From JBOGJG01 sp050747825 (GTDB lineage Bacteria > Acidobacteriota > UBA6911 > RPQK01 > JBOGJG01): DNA of 56,260 nucleotides. Made by a program: the position numbers and the translations under genes. The stretch is from NCBI GenBank assembly GCA_050747825.1, contig JBOGJG010000319.1, positions 1 to 56,260 of the forward strand. Direction: 5' to 3'. Of the stretch, positions 1 to 10,200 are shown piece after piece. How positions within the stretch are numbered: position 1 is the stretch's first letter; each line of letters opens with the position of its first letter. Under the pieces are notes generated by a model, which was given only the letters and a program-made list of their open reading frames with translations, did no database searches and was not told the DNA's origin.

Positions 1-631
1 CCTGATCCGAATGCAGGTTGCCGGTCGGCTCGGATGCAAGGCGCGGCGACGCCGGCGAGGCTGTTGCATCGTCCAGGAGCCGCAACACCGCAGACGGGTC
101 CTCGCCGCCCCTAACCCAAAGGGCACCAGGGGATTGCCGCCGCCGGCTGCGTTGTTCGTCGTCGACGATGCTGTAGCATCGCCTTCCTCCTCTCGCCTTG
201 CCGGACGACGCCACTTCCCTGGCGCACGGCCCCTCAGGACTTTTACCACAGGCTGTTAGCTCTTCAGGGGCGACAAGTCGATAGTATTTTTAGGCAGGGC
301 CATTCGCAGTTTCTTTGCAAGTCGTTGGATTTCCGGTGGAAGAGTAGATCCTGCCGCCGCCTTGCGGTACGAGTAGATCAAATCCGACTCGATTACTTTA
401 AAAGACAAAACTCAGCTCCGTTGTTAAACCGGAGTTGCCGCTCTGGAAAAAAGGCTCGACTACAAACATGAAGGTATACTTCTCGCCGGGAAAGTGAACA
501 TTGAAATGGGGGACGAACGCCGGATCGAATCCGGCCCCGGAGCGATGATCCAGACGAGCGCCTAGAGCGATCCAGTAGAGGGGAATCCAGTGAAAGATTC
601 CTGTCAGGGCAGCGTATCATGATCTGGAGCC
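1..631. other. Gene-poor left end
   Basis: No convincing complete gene is visible. The open frames here are GC-rich and arginine/proline-rich, with no recognisable motif. A short leftward stretch at about 256-408 reads like the C-terminus of a small protein (ending LPKNTIDLSPLKS) but has no credible start and could be a remnant. The part next to 632 may contain the left end of the IS701-type element that follows, but no terminal repeat could be fixed. Confidence 0.4.
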
Positions 632-1185
632 ATGGAATGGAATGCACGAGTCTGGCAGAAGAGTATGCAGGCGTTTCAGGAATATATGACTCCGCTGGCG
701 GCTCCTATGGGGCGAAGCGAACGGCGGATCGGCGCGATGCGCTATGTCGAGGGCCTGCTGTTGCCGGGCCAACGCAAGTCGATTGAACCGATGGCCCGAC
801 GGCTGCAGATCGAGAGCCAGGGCCTGCAGCAGTTCATAACCGATAGTCCCTGGCAAGAGGATGCCGTCTGGAAGGCGATTCATCAACAGGTCATTCCTCA
901 TCTGGCTCCCCTGGAGGCCTGGGTGGTCGATGAAACGGGTTGGGTCAAACAGGGAAATCGCTCGGCCGGGGTGGCGCATCAGTACTGCGGCTCGGTGGGA
1001 AAAAACGCGAATTGTCAGATCAGTGTGGAAGTGGGCGTCAGTGAGGGCTGGGTCGTGGCGCCCATCGGGGGGCGGCTGTATCTGCCGCAGAGTTGGGCGG
1101 CAGATTCCGGCCGTCGTCTGCAGGCCGGAGTCCCGCCTGGGATTGAGTTTAAGACCAAGCCGGAGATTGCTTTGGAACTCCCGGC
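632..1185 (+). pseudogene. IS701-type transposase, N-terminal fragment
   Basis: This is the N-terminal ~185 residues of a DDE transposase of the IS701 type. It has the family start around MGRSERRIGAMRYVEGLLLP and the first catalytic aspartate region WVVDETGWVKQG near residue 98. Family members are about 400 residues long. Here the match stops after KPEIALEL near 1185, and the reading frame then runs antisense through the DUF2397 remnant, so the rest of the ORF to 1807 is not transposase. The C-terminal DDE residues are missing and the copy must be inactive. The junction marks a deletion or recombination that joined the element to the defence-gene fragment. Family assignment is from recalled motif similarity. 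Confidence 0.75.
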
Positions 1186-1935
1186 GGCCGCCACAGGGTC
1201 TCGTCCAGCAGATCGAGGAGCAGCTCGAGCTCGTCCTCGCTCACCTCGCGAAGGTCGGAGAGTCGCACCGGACCTCGGTCCAGAAACCGCCGCAGAGCGG
1301 CCTCGCGGCGCTGCCGTTCTCGGCGACGGTGCTGCCTCAGCCACTCGCGGGTTCGCCGGTGATCCGGCGCTGCGGCCGGCCGGATCGATTGATCCGGCCA
1401 CGGGTGCGCAGCTTGACCGGAACGCGTACCGGATCGGCGTCCCACCAAAGATTCGGCGAGGAAGCCTCCAGATCTTCCTCGACGAGATGGAAGTGGCGCG
1501 AGCCGTACAGCCCGAAGGCCCCTTGCCAGAGTCGGTGTGCCTGTTCTTCGTCCCCGCAGACTTCAAACCAGCGTGCCAGCGTTCGCATGTCGGCGGCGCG
1601 GTCGGCCGGGCACAGGCGCTGATCATTCAAGCGGCCGAGAATACGAGTCAGATCGACGACGGCGCCGACGGCCGCATCGGCCACACGATCGACCGTCGGT
1701 TTGCGGACACCGTCGCTGACGAACCAGTCCGCGACACCCTCGAAGCGCGAGCGTTTTTCCGCGATCCATGCCGGGATCGGATCGCCCCCATCCGACGGCG
1801 GAGGTAAATCGCCCGAGCGGGCCGCTTCGGCGAGAAGAGCATCGATGCCTTTATTCCGGACGGCGGCGATTCCCTCTGCGATCTCCGCGGCCAGACGCCG
1901 GAGCCGGTCTACGAACCGGTTTAGTGCCCAACTCA
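1186..1935 (-). pseudogene. DUF2397 (Wadjet type III JetA-like) internal fragment
   Basis: Read leftward from about 1935, the frame gives LNRFVDRLRRLAAEI, then ADMRTLARWFEVCGDEEQA, AHRLWQGAFGLYGSRHFHL, WWDADPVRVPVKLRTRGR and, after a frameshift near 1350-1380, REAALRRFLDRGPVRLSDL and ELELLLDLLDETL. This order matches DUF2397/TIGR02677. Those proteins are the JetA-like subunit of Wadjet type III (JetABCD) anti-plasmid systems and are about 500 residues long. Only the middle ~250 residues remain. The 5' part is lost against the neighbouring glycan gene and the 3' part against the IS701-type fragment. No jetB, jetC or jetD is in view, so this is a dead relic of a defence island. Confidence 0.72.
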
Positions 1936-3408
1936 GCGAGGCGAGGCCTGACGTTTGATGTAGAGAGCGATTTCACTCCCAAACGAGCCGGGCTTGTTCC
2001 ATGTATCCTGACCGGAAGAAACAGCGACGGCGGGCTTGGTCACTGTGTCGCCGTGGACCGTATCGAACCACGTGAGCTCGTAGGTGCCCCCTGGAATATC
2101 CTTGACTCCCATAGGCCCGGAATAATCATAGGTGTAAGCGATGTAAGACTCCCCTGGGTTAGCGAGAACCCATTTTGTTGAGCCGGCGGTCAGGTCGCTT
2201 CGTGGCTGCATGGTATAGAAGTCCGTTTGCTCCATGAATTTGGCGACTCGGCCGTCATCGGGCAGCAACTCCGGCCACCTCACAGCACTGTGCCACTCCT
2301 CGAGGCAGTGCATGCCCGTCATGGCGCAGGCCCAAGTGTAACGGCGGCTCAGAGTCTGGTTGGGCTCGGCGCTGGGCGGTTCGGTCCCGCTCTTCATCGT
2401 GATAAACCGATCACGATCCAGGCGAGCATACTTCAGGTAATCCTGGTACTGAGCTTCGTAGTCTTCAGCGTGGGGCAGCACGTGCAACCACGTCACGATG
2501 TCGATGTTGGGATCGTCGCGGTAGTCATGGCTCATGACCCTGTCCTCATGGATGTCCTCCTCAGACGTGTCGGGAGTGGTGAAGCTGAGGAGGATGGGAT
2601 GATTATGGTTGTCCACCTGCGCGATCAACTCACTCATCTTCATGAAGTGCTGTTTGCGGGCCCGGGGCAGCTTGTTCATCGTCTCCTCGAGCCCCCAGAT
2701 GACATTCTTGTGGTGTTTGAAGCGATTCACGATCCCTTCAACGAACCGTTTTTCGTCCGGGTGCAGCTCGCCATCCTCCTGGAGGGTCCAGCCCATCAGT
2801 TCCACGTCGGTGGCGTCATTATAAAACATCAACTGGATGACAATTCCTACCTCTTCCATCTGGCTGATCCAGCCGTCCCATTGGTCGAGCGCTTTCTCGT
2901 TGAGGGGTTTGGAGGGATCGAAATCGACGAAGGGGGAGTGCTGATCGTTCCCTTCATCCTTGATGTTGCACCGCCGCATGCGGAACATCTGGGCTTGAAA
3001 GCCGTTCATTCCCGACTGGGCCATGATTTCGATCAGTTCCTCCTGCCGGTTGCCGGAGCGCGTCCCGTCCTCGTTGAGCGTTCCCAGGAAGAAGAACACC
3101 TCCGGATTGCCCGTGCCGCACAGGAAGGCGGGTCCGCCGCCGTTGTACTTCAGATAGCCCGGCCGGCCTCCAGCTACAATAATTTGTCCCGGGAGCGCAG
3201 CCGGGTCGTCGAGCGGGCCGTGGGGAGTGAAGCGCGGGTGGGTGCTGCGGGACGAGTCGTCACTGCGGGCCGCAGCCTCCGAGCTTTCGCTCCCAACCGG
3301 CGGGTCACCGCCAAACGAACAGCCGGGGACTAGAAAGGGGACTAGAAAAACGATCAAGATGAAAGCCACAGTACAGAGAAAACTGAATGTCTGCATTTTC
3401 ATCCGCAT
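1933..3408 (-). CDS. Predicted TIM-barrel glycan-acting lipoprotein
   Basis: A 491-residue secreted protein. The N-terminus has a basic and hydrophobic stretch followed by a lipobox-like LVPGC near residue 30, so it is probably a lipoprotein. The middle, with YLKYNGGGPAFLCGTGNPEVF, WDGWISQMEEVGIVIQLMFY and KNVIWGLEETMNKLPRA, has the layout of a glycoside-hydrolase-like TIM barrel. The C-terminus (KWVLANPGESYIAYTYDYSG, GGTYELTWFDTVHGD) resembles the collagen-binding-like beta domain that ends DUF4038/DUF5060 proteins. It is the last gene of the leftward glycan operon, 3 bp after the beta-helix gene. No specific activity can be assigned. Its stop codon directly abuts the DUF2397 relic. Confidence 0.75.
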   Translation of the reverse strand: MRMKMQTFSFLCTVAFILIVFLVPFLVPGCSFGGDPPVGSESSEAAARSDDSSRSTHPRFTPHGPLDDPAALPGQIIVAGGRPGYLKYNGGGPAFLCGTGNPEVFFFLGTLNEDGTRSGNRQEELIEIMAQSGMNGFQAQMFRMRRCNIKDEGNDQHSPFVDFDPSKPLNEKALDQWDGWISQMEEVGIVIQLMFYNDATDVELMGWTLQEDGELHPDEKRFVEGIVNRFKHHKNVIWGLEETMNKLPRARKQHFMKMSELIAQVDNHNHPILLSFTTPDTSEEDIHEDRVMSHDYRDDPNIDIVTWLHVLPHAEDYEAQYQDYLKYARLDRDRFITMKSGTEPPSAEPNQTLSRRYTWACAMTGMHCLEEWHSAVRWPELLPDDGRVAKFMEQTDFYTMQPRSDLTAGSTKWVLANPGESYIAYTYDYSGPMGVKDIPGGTYELTWFDTVHGDTVTKPAVAVSSGQDTWNKPGSFGSEIALYIKRQASPR

Positions 3409-3411
3409 GGT

Positions 3412-5112
3412 TTATCCTCCTCCGTCGGTCGATTGACCCCGTCGAAGGCGCAGTTGGGCTTCGAAAAGATCTGCGGGCTCGGGAACTCTTCCGTGGTCGG
3501 CTACGATCGTTCCTTTGTCACCCTCCGGCATCCACGATCCTTTCTCTTCCGAGAGGGCGACGCCCTGGACGCCGACAAGCGCGCCCATGGAGAGTTCGTC
3601 CGGTTGATAGACATGTTTGGCCTTGCCATTAAGCACACGAATGTTCCAGTGCACGATACGCTTGCCGTTACGAGGCCCGGAGTTGGGGCCGCCTCCGACG
3701 GTACCTTCGTTGCTCAGGGTGATGTTGGTGCGAACGACGTCGAAGGGAAGCCCCTTGTGCGAGTCGAAGGTCCCGCTGGCCAGAAATCCATCGCGGAACA
3801 CGCAACCGCTGGAGCGGCGGGCAATGGAGAGGCCATGGTAGTCGACGGTTTTTATCTGAAAGCGCTCGATCAGGATGTCGTGGGAGCTGTTGCGCACATA
3901 GAAGCCATGGTGATGGGGCGGTCCAGTGAGTTCCACCTCCCGGATGGTAATGTTCTTGCAAGAGGAAACGGAAATGCCCACATCGGGGCGATGAATGACC
4001 ACATCTCGAACCCAGCAGTTGAAAGCACGGTCAAAGTAAGGACCGTTGAAGCCGAGGTCCTGAAGGTGCGTGAAAGGTTTGTGGGGAGCCATTTCGATTC
4101 GAAGCCCCTCAATGCCGACTTCCTCGACATACCCTTTTCCGGGGCTGCCGTCTCCTGTTCCCGGAACTTCGAGCGCAACCTTCCATTCGGGTCGGATGTC
4201 GATGCGCAAGGGCTGCTTCAGTTGAACCACCAGCCGTTTCCCCTGCCGCTCCAAAACGCGTTTGATCTCCACAGGCCAGCGCCAGGGGCGGTGAAGTTTG
4301 CTTGAAGTGCTGTAATCGCGCACTGTGGAATCGACGGCCCTAGCCGTCCAGCGGTCAAAAAGCAGGTGGCCGCCCATGTGTCGGGCCAGAGTGTAACTCT
4401 GTGTGTCGTGCCAGGTGAGTAGGAGCAAGCCTGCGGGTAATTCCTCATCGCCTCGCAATTGCAGGGAAATCCGCCTGTCTCCCGTGCGGGCCTTGCCTAT
4501 GACGTCGGCGATGGGACGCGGATTTTTCCAATTGTAGTGGTCTTCACCATCCCCCTCGGGATCTTGGACGAAGTCACGATAGGCGCCGTCCGGCCGCCAG
4601 GCGTCCGCCGTGGTTACCCAGATCAATCCCCCGTGAAGAGACCAGAGGCTGTTGCCTTGTGCGCTGCCTCGCCCGCTCGGGTTGAAATAGGGACCAAGGA
4701 TGTCGGTGAGGGATTTTTCAAAGTAAAGCGTTGTTTTATCGGATCCAGCTCCAAAGAGCACGAGATTGGAACGATGGATGCGGAGCATGTCGGTAAGACG
4801 GTAGGTCCCTTCCGGGACAAAGATCCACCCCGGATTCGGTGTCGTCGCTAGCGCACGCAGGAAAGCCTCCGTGTCATCAGCCCTTCCGTCACCGACCGCT
4901 CCAAAGTCTTTCACATTGATGGCCCCTTCGAGTGCTTCCCCCTCGGGCGGATGGACGGGGATGGGCACATCGCTGTAACGATAGCCGGAGTAGGAGACAT
5001 TGGGAATGTTCGGGTGACGATCGGGGGCGGCTATGTACTCCTGCCAGAGCCTTGCGCTGCCTGGTCCCTGGAGAGCGATGATCGCTAGTACGATGAGCAC
5101 AACGAAACTCAT
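3412..5112 (-). CDS. Secreted beta-helix, pectate-lyase-3 superfamily protein
   Basis: A 566-residue protein with a hydrophobic N-terminal segment (FVVLIVLAIIAL) that looks like a signal peptide. The stretch INVKDFGAVGDGRADDTEAF followed by GWIFVPEGTYRLTDMLRIH is the hallmark entry to Pectate_lyase_3/GH28-type right-handed beta-helices. Later repeats such as NITIREVELTGPPHHHGFYV and HDILIERFQIKTVDYHGLSI fit stacked helix coils. Family members cleave or bind acidic polysaccharides such as pectin; the substrate here is unknown. The ATG overlaps the TGA of the upstream cupin gene (ATGA), so the two are probably translationally coupled. It lies in the TonB-receptor operon. Confidence 0.8.
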   Translation of the reverse strand: MSFVVLIVLAIIALQGPGSARLWQEYIAAPDRHPNIPNVSYSGYRYSDVPIPVHPPEGEALEGAINVKDFGAVGDGRADDTEAFLRALATTPNPGWIFVPEGTYRLTDMLRIHRSNLVLFGAGSDKTTLYFEKSLTDILGPYFNPSGRGSAQGNSLWSLHGGLIWVTTADAWRPDGAYRDFVQDPEGDGEDHYNWKNPRPIADVIGKARTGDRRISLQLRGDEELPAGLLLLTWHDTQSYTLARHMGGHLLFDRWTARAVDSTVRDYSTSSKLHRPWRWPVEIKRVLERQGKRLVVQLKQPLRIDIRPEWKVALEVPGTGDGSPGKGYVEEVGIEGLRIEMAPHKPFTHLQDLGFNGPYFDRAFNCWVRDVVIHRPDVGISVSSCKNITIREVELTGPPHHHGFYVRNSSHDILIERFQIKTVDYHGLSIARRSSGCVFRDGFLASGTFDSHKGLPFDVVRTNITLSNEGTVGGGPNSGPRNGKRIVHWNIRVLNGKAKHVYQPDELSMGALVGVQGVALSEEKGSWMPEGDKGTIVADHGRVPEPADLFEAQLRLRRGQSTDGGG

Positions 5113-5609
5113 GGTTGGTCCTCGGGTGGCTCGAGGCTAGGCCGATTCCTGAGGGCTGCTTCCTGCGGGACGGGATCGTCTCCCGGGTTGACGTAAGTGA
5201 TGTCCCTGGGGCCACTCGAATAGCGTACCAACACCACGTCCGTCTGGGCTTTTCCCCAATGGGGCGTCCCTCCGGGGATCACAAAATAGCCGCTCGCGTC
5301 GATTTCCTTCCCTTTTGCTTCGACGACCTTCTCGCCGGAACCGATGAGGATCTTGCCGGAAACGACGGTTGCAACCTCATCTGCCGTGTGGAAGTGCGGT
5401 GGGGTCAGCGTTCCGGCCGGGATCTTCAACAGGGCCAGGGAGGGTTCCTTGGCAGGGTCTCCATGTTGAAGCCGGCTCATTCTGCCATCGGACTCCTCCG
5501 CCCATTGAATCTCTCCCGACTTGAAGGCGGCAAGCGTCTCTTCTTTTTCCGATTCGGGCGCCGCCCCGAGAGCCAGCGCGACGACAAAAAGGATGAATGC
5601 CATTTTCAT
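5109..5609 (-). CDS. Secreted cupin-domain protein
   Basis: A 166-residue protein starting MKMAFILFVVALALGAAPE, a clear signal peptide. The start at 5609 has GAGGAG about 10 nt upstream; the longer frame to 5729 lacks this and was rejected. The cupin motifs are LTPPHFHTADEVATVVSGKI (metal-binding His and Glu) and GYFVIPGGTPHWG. Cupins of this kind bind or rearrange small sugars or acids, but nothing here fixes the ligand. It sits between the DUF5060 protein and the beta-helix protein and overlaps the latter by 4 bp. A role in handling released uronate-type sugars would fit the operon but is only an inference. Confidence 0.78.
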   Translation of the reverse strand: MKMAFILFVVALALGAAPESEKEETLAAFKSGEIQWAEESDGRMSRLQHGDPAKEPSLALLKIPAGTLTPPHFHTADEVATVVSGKILIGSGEKVVEAKGKEIDASGYFVIPGGTPHWGKAQTDVVLVRYSSGPRDITYVNPGDDPVPQEAALRNRPSLEPPEDQP

Positions 5610-5692
5610 ATTCGTATCTCCTCTAATTGAAAGATTCCCCGTTTGAAAGGGAGCGTGAGTAACACGCAAGTTAACAAAACAGCGGCTCCCGG

Positions 5693-7261
5693 TTACTCGC
5701 CCTGAAGCCGGTGCATGTAAAGCAACCAATCGTCTCCATGAGGGGGAGACTTCAGGTCGCGTCCGGTGTTTGTCCTGCCCGCCAAAATCCTTTCCGATGT
5801 GTTCTGGGCATTGATCCAGATAATCTCATAGGTGCCGGCGGGGACGCTGACGTTCACCGTTCCCCGAGACGGCAGATACACGAGGTATTTGCGCCCTTCT
5901 TGCGCTAGCGCGTAGGCCTCCGAGCCGCTCAAGAGGTCCTGGCGTGGCTTCATCAAATAAAACGGCAGGCCCTCGAAAAAATCCCAGACCGTCTTGATCG
6001 CATCATGCCAGCTCTGGTTGCGGTCGCTGAGAGCCATGGTTCCGCTAAAGCCGGTTGAGGAGTTGCCGTTCATGTCGCCAAAGCAGATCGCCGCCCCCGA
6101 CATGGTTAAAACATACGCGTTTTTACGAATGTTCACCTCGTCATACGGGGGGTGAGCGCCGTTGCCCGGCCACAGTGTTTCTTGCGCCAACAACGGTTTA
6201 CGGAGGTGGAGATTGCGCAGGTGGATCTTGCTCAAGTGCGCGAGATCGAAGGTCTTCGGCCCTTGTGTGATCAGGTAATCAGTCCAATCGGCGTCTTTGT
6301 AAATGTTTCCTTCGAAGGTGTCCGGCGTTGCATTGTGCACGGATACCAGATGTCCTGAAACGTTGTAGCGTTGGACCGTCTTCCCAAGGCGGACGACCGT
6401 CTCCGGAGGAAGCCAGTCGTCCCCTACATTCGGTTCCGGCGAGGCGACCGCATAAAGGATGTTCCAATACGAGGAGAGCCGCGCCATGGTGTAGCGAATG
6501 TATCGTTCCTGGTCGATCTCTGTTTCCGGGTAGTCGGTGGCCTTGCCGATAAACCCTGAAAACGGATATACGAGCATTCTGCGGCGCTTGAGTTCGTCGA
6601 GGATCAGTTCCATCTCCCCATACTCTTCTGCTTTTGGCCTCCCATTCTTTTTATCCCAAAGTTTCGGGGTGTCCCGGCCTAACCCGCGCCCCGCCACCGG
6701 CCGGTTCAGGTAGTGACTGGCGATTGACAGCAGGTTGTATCCCTGCTGCTGGGTCCAATCCAAAAAACTCTTCCGTCTTTCTCCATCGTTCGGATCGGCT
6801 GGATCGTCCCAGTTCGACGCAAAAAACCGGTCTCCCACGTGAAATGCCCGCACCAGCAGGTGCCTTCCCCCTTTGAACCCGAACCACATCGGATTGACTT
6901 CACTTTTTCCCAACTGACCGGGAATATCCGAGACAATGCATTTGAACGTTCCGCTGCCTCCCGCTGAGCCGTCCGAAAAAGTCGCTTGGTACGACCAGGT
7001 TCCCAGCTGGTCAGGCATAAATCGAAACTTCCAGGTGGCCCCGCCGTCGTAAAAGCCGAAAAAGCTCACGATTGAGCCGTCCGGACGAGTCCAGATCAGA
7101 TCGAGGGTCACGTCATAGTACGGATCCGCATACTTTTTCGTGTTGGTGACGGAGGCCTCAAACCGATCCCATTGGCCCACTTCGACCCCAGCCTCCAGAG
7201 AAGTGACTAAGGCGAATGTGACGAAAACTCCCCTGATCGTGTATCCATTCATCATCTTCAT
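5693..7261 (-). CDS. DUF5060/DUF4038-type glycoside hydrolase-like protein (copy 1)
   Basis: A 522-residue exported protein with an N-terminal signal peptide. It has the DUF5060 beta-sandwich (VGQWDRFEASVTNTKKYADP, FYDGGATWKFRFMPDQLGTW), a central TIM-barrel-like region (HVGDRFFASNW, KSFLDWTQQQGYNLLSIASH, RMLVYPFSGFIG, EPNVGDDWLPPE, KPLLAQETLWPG) and a C-terminal sandwich (GTYEIIWINAQNT). Glu residues in EPNV and QETLW are plausible catalytic acids. AGGA lies 10 nt before the first ATG. It is clearly paralogous to the protein at 23723-25288. It follows the TonB receptor by 35 bp in the same operon. The substrate is unknown. Confidence 0.8.
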   Translation of the reverse strand: MKMMNGYTIRGVFVTFALVTSLEAGVEVGQWDRFEASVTNTKKYADPYYDVTLDLIWTRPDGSIVSFFGFYDGGATWKFRFMPDQLGTWSYQATFSDGSAGGSGTFKCIVSDIPGQLGKSEVNPMWFGFKGGRHLLVRAFHVGDRFFASNWDDPADPNDGERRKSFLDWTQQQGYNLLSIASHYLNRPVAGRGLGRDTPKLWDKKNGRPKAEEYGEMELILDELKRRRMLVYPFSGFIGKATDYPETEIDQERYIRYTMARLSSYWNILYAVASPEPNVGDDWLPPETVVRLGKTVQRYNVSGHLVSVHNATPDTFEGNIYKDADWTDYLITQGPKTFDLAHLSKIHLRNLHLRKPLLAQETLWPGNGAHPPYDEVNIRKNAYVLTMSGAAICFGDMNGNSSTGFSGTMALSDRNQSWHDAIKTVWDFFEGLPFYLMKPRQDLLSGSEAYALAQEGRKYLVYLPSRGTVNVSVPAGTYEIIWINAQNTSERILAGRTNTGRDLKSPPHGDDWLLYMHRLQGE

Positions 7262-7296
7262 CTTCGCAGTTTCCTGTCGTGCTTCTTCCAGAGTGT

Positions 7297-10200
7297 TTAG
7301 AAATCATAGCGCACCCCAATCATGACCTCCCGTGGGAGAGCAAAGTCGCGGTCGCGCCGATCGATGAGACTGCTGATCGTCCCCACCGACCCCGGAGCGG
7401 AAATGTTCACAGCCGGATCCCCAAAGGCCGGATGATTCAAGACATTGGTGGCTGTAACCTGAACGCGTAGTCCTGTACTCTCGGTCAGGGCAAAACGCTT
7501 GAATAAGCCCAGGTGCAGAACCGCCCGGCCGGGCCCTTCAATGATTCCCGTCCCTGCATTGCCAAATCGGCCGTTTGGCGGCGGGACAAAGGCGGCAGTG
7601 TCGAACCAGCCCTCGATGGATCGATCTCGTTTGGGGAGGTTCCCATCGGATAGACGGTCCGGACGGCAGGTAAAAGAGCCGCAGTTAATGCCGACGTTAG
7701 CTGGATCGCCCCGGCTGTACCTGGGGGTGAGAAAATGGCCGGTCTGAGCCAGAAGCGTAGCCGTAAGTTTCCAGCCCCCCATCATGTGACTCGCCAATCC
7801 GGGACGGTTCAGGAAACGTTTTCCAGAACCAAGCGGAAGATCCCAGATGACGTTTGCAATCAGCCGATGGCGGGGCGTAAACTGAGTATTTCCTCGTTCC
7901 CTGGCCCGATCAAAAGCATTCTCGAGAAAGGTTCCACCTTCGATGTTGGCATTATCGTCCACATCCGTGAGGTTTTTAGCCCAGGTCCAACTGGTCTGAA
8001 AATACAGGCTGGGCATCTTTCTTTCAACGTGAAGGAGGAACGCACTGTAAGTCTGGTTCCCCCCGTTTTCCCCGAGAATGACCTCGTTGAACAAAGGCCA
8101 CGGCCGCCTCTGCTGAGAGAATCGTTCGCTGCTGGGCGGAGGCTGGTTGATGTTTCGACCATAGACGAGGTGCGTGGTCTTGGCACCCAGATAGGAAAGG
8201 CGCAATAGGGTTTCGAAACCGATATCCTGCTCGAGAGAAAGGTTCCACTGTTGTACGTAAGGATTGACGATATCGGGTGTCGTTCCGCGCACATTGATTG
8301 AGCCAAGCGTCCCTCGGGCTAAAAACGGCTGCTCAAGGGTTAAGAGCGGGCTTCCTGCCTGGATACTGTTTTGGAACTGCTCGTTGAGGTCGAAGGGCCC
8401 GTCGGAGACGACGAAGCGGGTGGCGAGATTCGCTGTGAACAGGTCGTAGAAAATCCCGTATCCTCCTCGAATCACAGTGGGAGCACTTCCAAATGGTCGA
8501 TAGGCAAAACCCAGACGGGGAGCAAAATTGTTCGTATCGCGATCGCGCAGGCTCCGGGAGGGGAATCCAGCTCGCTCAGCGGTGAGGATAGGAATGGCTT
8601 CTGGGAACTGGGGCGGAACCTTCGACAGGGCTTCGGATGTGGGAACCACTAAGGCCCCCAAAGCCGGATCAAAACTAGACAGAATGTCGAACTTGTCTAC
8701 CAGAGGGGAATCGTAGTCAAAACGGAGCCCGTAGTTGAGTGTGAAGTTCGGCTTCAGCTGGAAATCGTCCTGGAAGAATCCCGCCACTGAATGAAACCGT
8801 GCATAAAGGGTGCCTCTCTGGGCCGTGCGTGTGGTAACGGCGGGAAGACCCAACAGGAAATCGGCCCAGCTAAAGCCACTGAAACCCCCTCTGAAGTCGT
8901 ACCGGCCGAAGTCCGGGAAGCTGCGGTTCCGCTGGGTGAATCGCTGGGGACGCCAATCGATTCCCATCTTGAAGGTGTGGCGCCCTTTGACCCAAGTCAC
9001 GTGATCGAGGACTTGAAACCCCTCCTCAACGAAACTTGCCCTGGCCATCTGGACCCTGGCGAAGCCGGTGATCCGGACGTCGGGGGGCACAAATATCCCT
9101 TGATCTCCGGGCAATCCCTCGATCCCCAACAGATCGACCAGTTCCTGGGTCGGCAGACGACCCGAGCGGTTTTGGAACCGGCGTGAATAGCCGACTTTAA
9201 ATTCATTAATCAGTCCGGGCGACACCGTCCACGTGTCCGCTATGAGGATTTGCGTGCCGGTACGCGAAGTATCTTCCAGATCAGTCAGTACGGCTGGGAG
9301 CTCGCCGGGCAGGCGGTTGAAAAGGATCCGCTGATAGCCAAAGCGCCCATACAGATGATGCTTTTCGGACAAATAAAGGTCCAGACGGTTGGTGGACTGA
9401 TGAGCTTGTTCCTTTTCAGAAGCCGTCTCACGAAAGTTCGCGCTAAAAGACTCCGACGGACCGAAGTTGGGAAGCGGATAGAATCGATTTTGCCAGCTTC
9501 CAGACCCGGGGTATAACAGCGAACTCGGGATCTTGTTCTCAAGAAAAGGCTCTCCAGTGAATGGGTTCCTAACCACGATTGGGTTTCTCAGGTTGAGGAG
9601 CTCCGAGAAATCCCCTTCTCGCATCTTGGCCGTTGGGACAGATGGAGAGATGACTGTCGGCGAAGTGTCGCGCTGATATTCGTAATGGATGAAAAAGAAA
9701 ACCTTATTCTGCTTGATGGGGCCACCGATTGACCCCCCCAACTGGTTGTTTTGAGTAAAGAGCTCTTCGCCTGTCTGAGGATCAATCGGGCCCCTCGTGG
9801 TGGCAAAGAAGTCTCGCGCCGAAAGCGCGCTATGGATGTTGTACCAGAAAAGCGAGCCGTGGAAGCTATTGCCGCCCGATTTGGTGATGGCGGTGACGTT
9901 TCCGACCTCGCCAAATTCCGCTTTGGAGTTGACGTAGCTGAAGCTCACCTCCTGGATGGCTTCCGCCGAAGGACTCAAATCAGAGATCTGATTTCCGAAA
10001 CCGGTCGAATTCGAGCTGAGTCCGTCGACGTTGAAGTAGGATGAGCTCGAGCGGGCTCCTCCAAAGGATCGGCGCGAACCGGCCCCCTGGGTTCCCGTAG
10101 GCGTCAATACCGACCAGTCATACACGATACCGGAGCCGCGAAGGTTGACGGGCAGCTCTCGGAGTTGCTGAAAGCTTCTGGATTGGGAGATCGTGGGGGT

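Noticed and set aside
11..259. 82-residue rightward ORF
   Set aside because: Arginine/proline-rich composition, no motif, no ribosome site; typical of open frames in GC-rich non-coding DNA.
1186..1807. C-terminal half of the 391-residue ORF starting at 632
   Set aside because: It is antisense to the DUF2397 relic and has no transposase similarity; the true transposase part ends near 1185.
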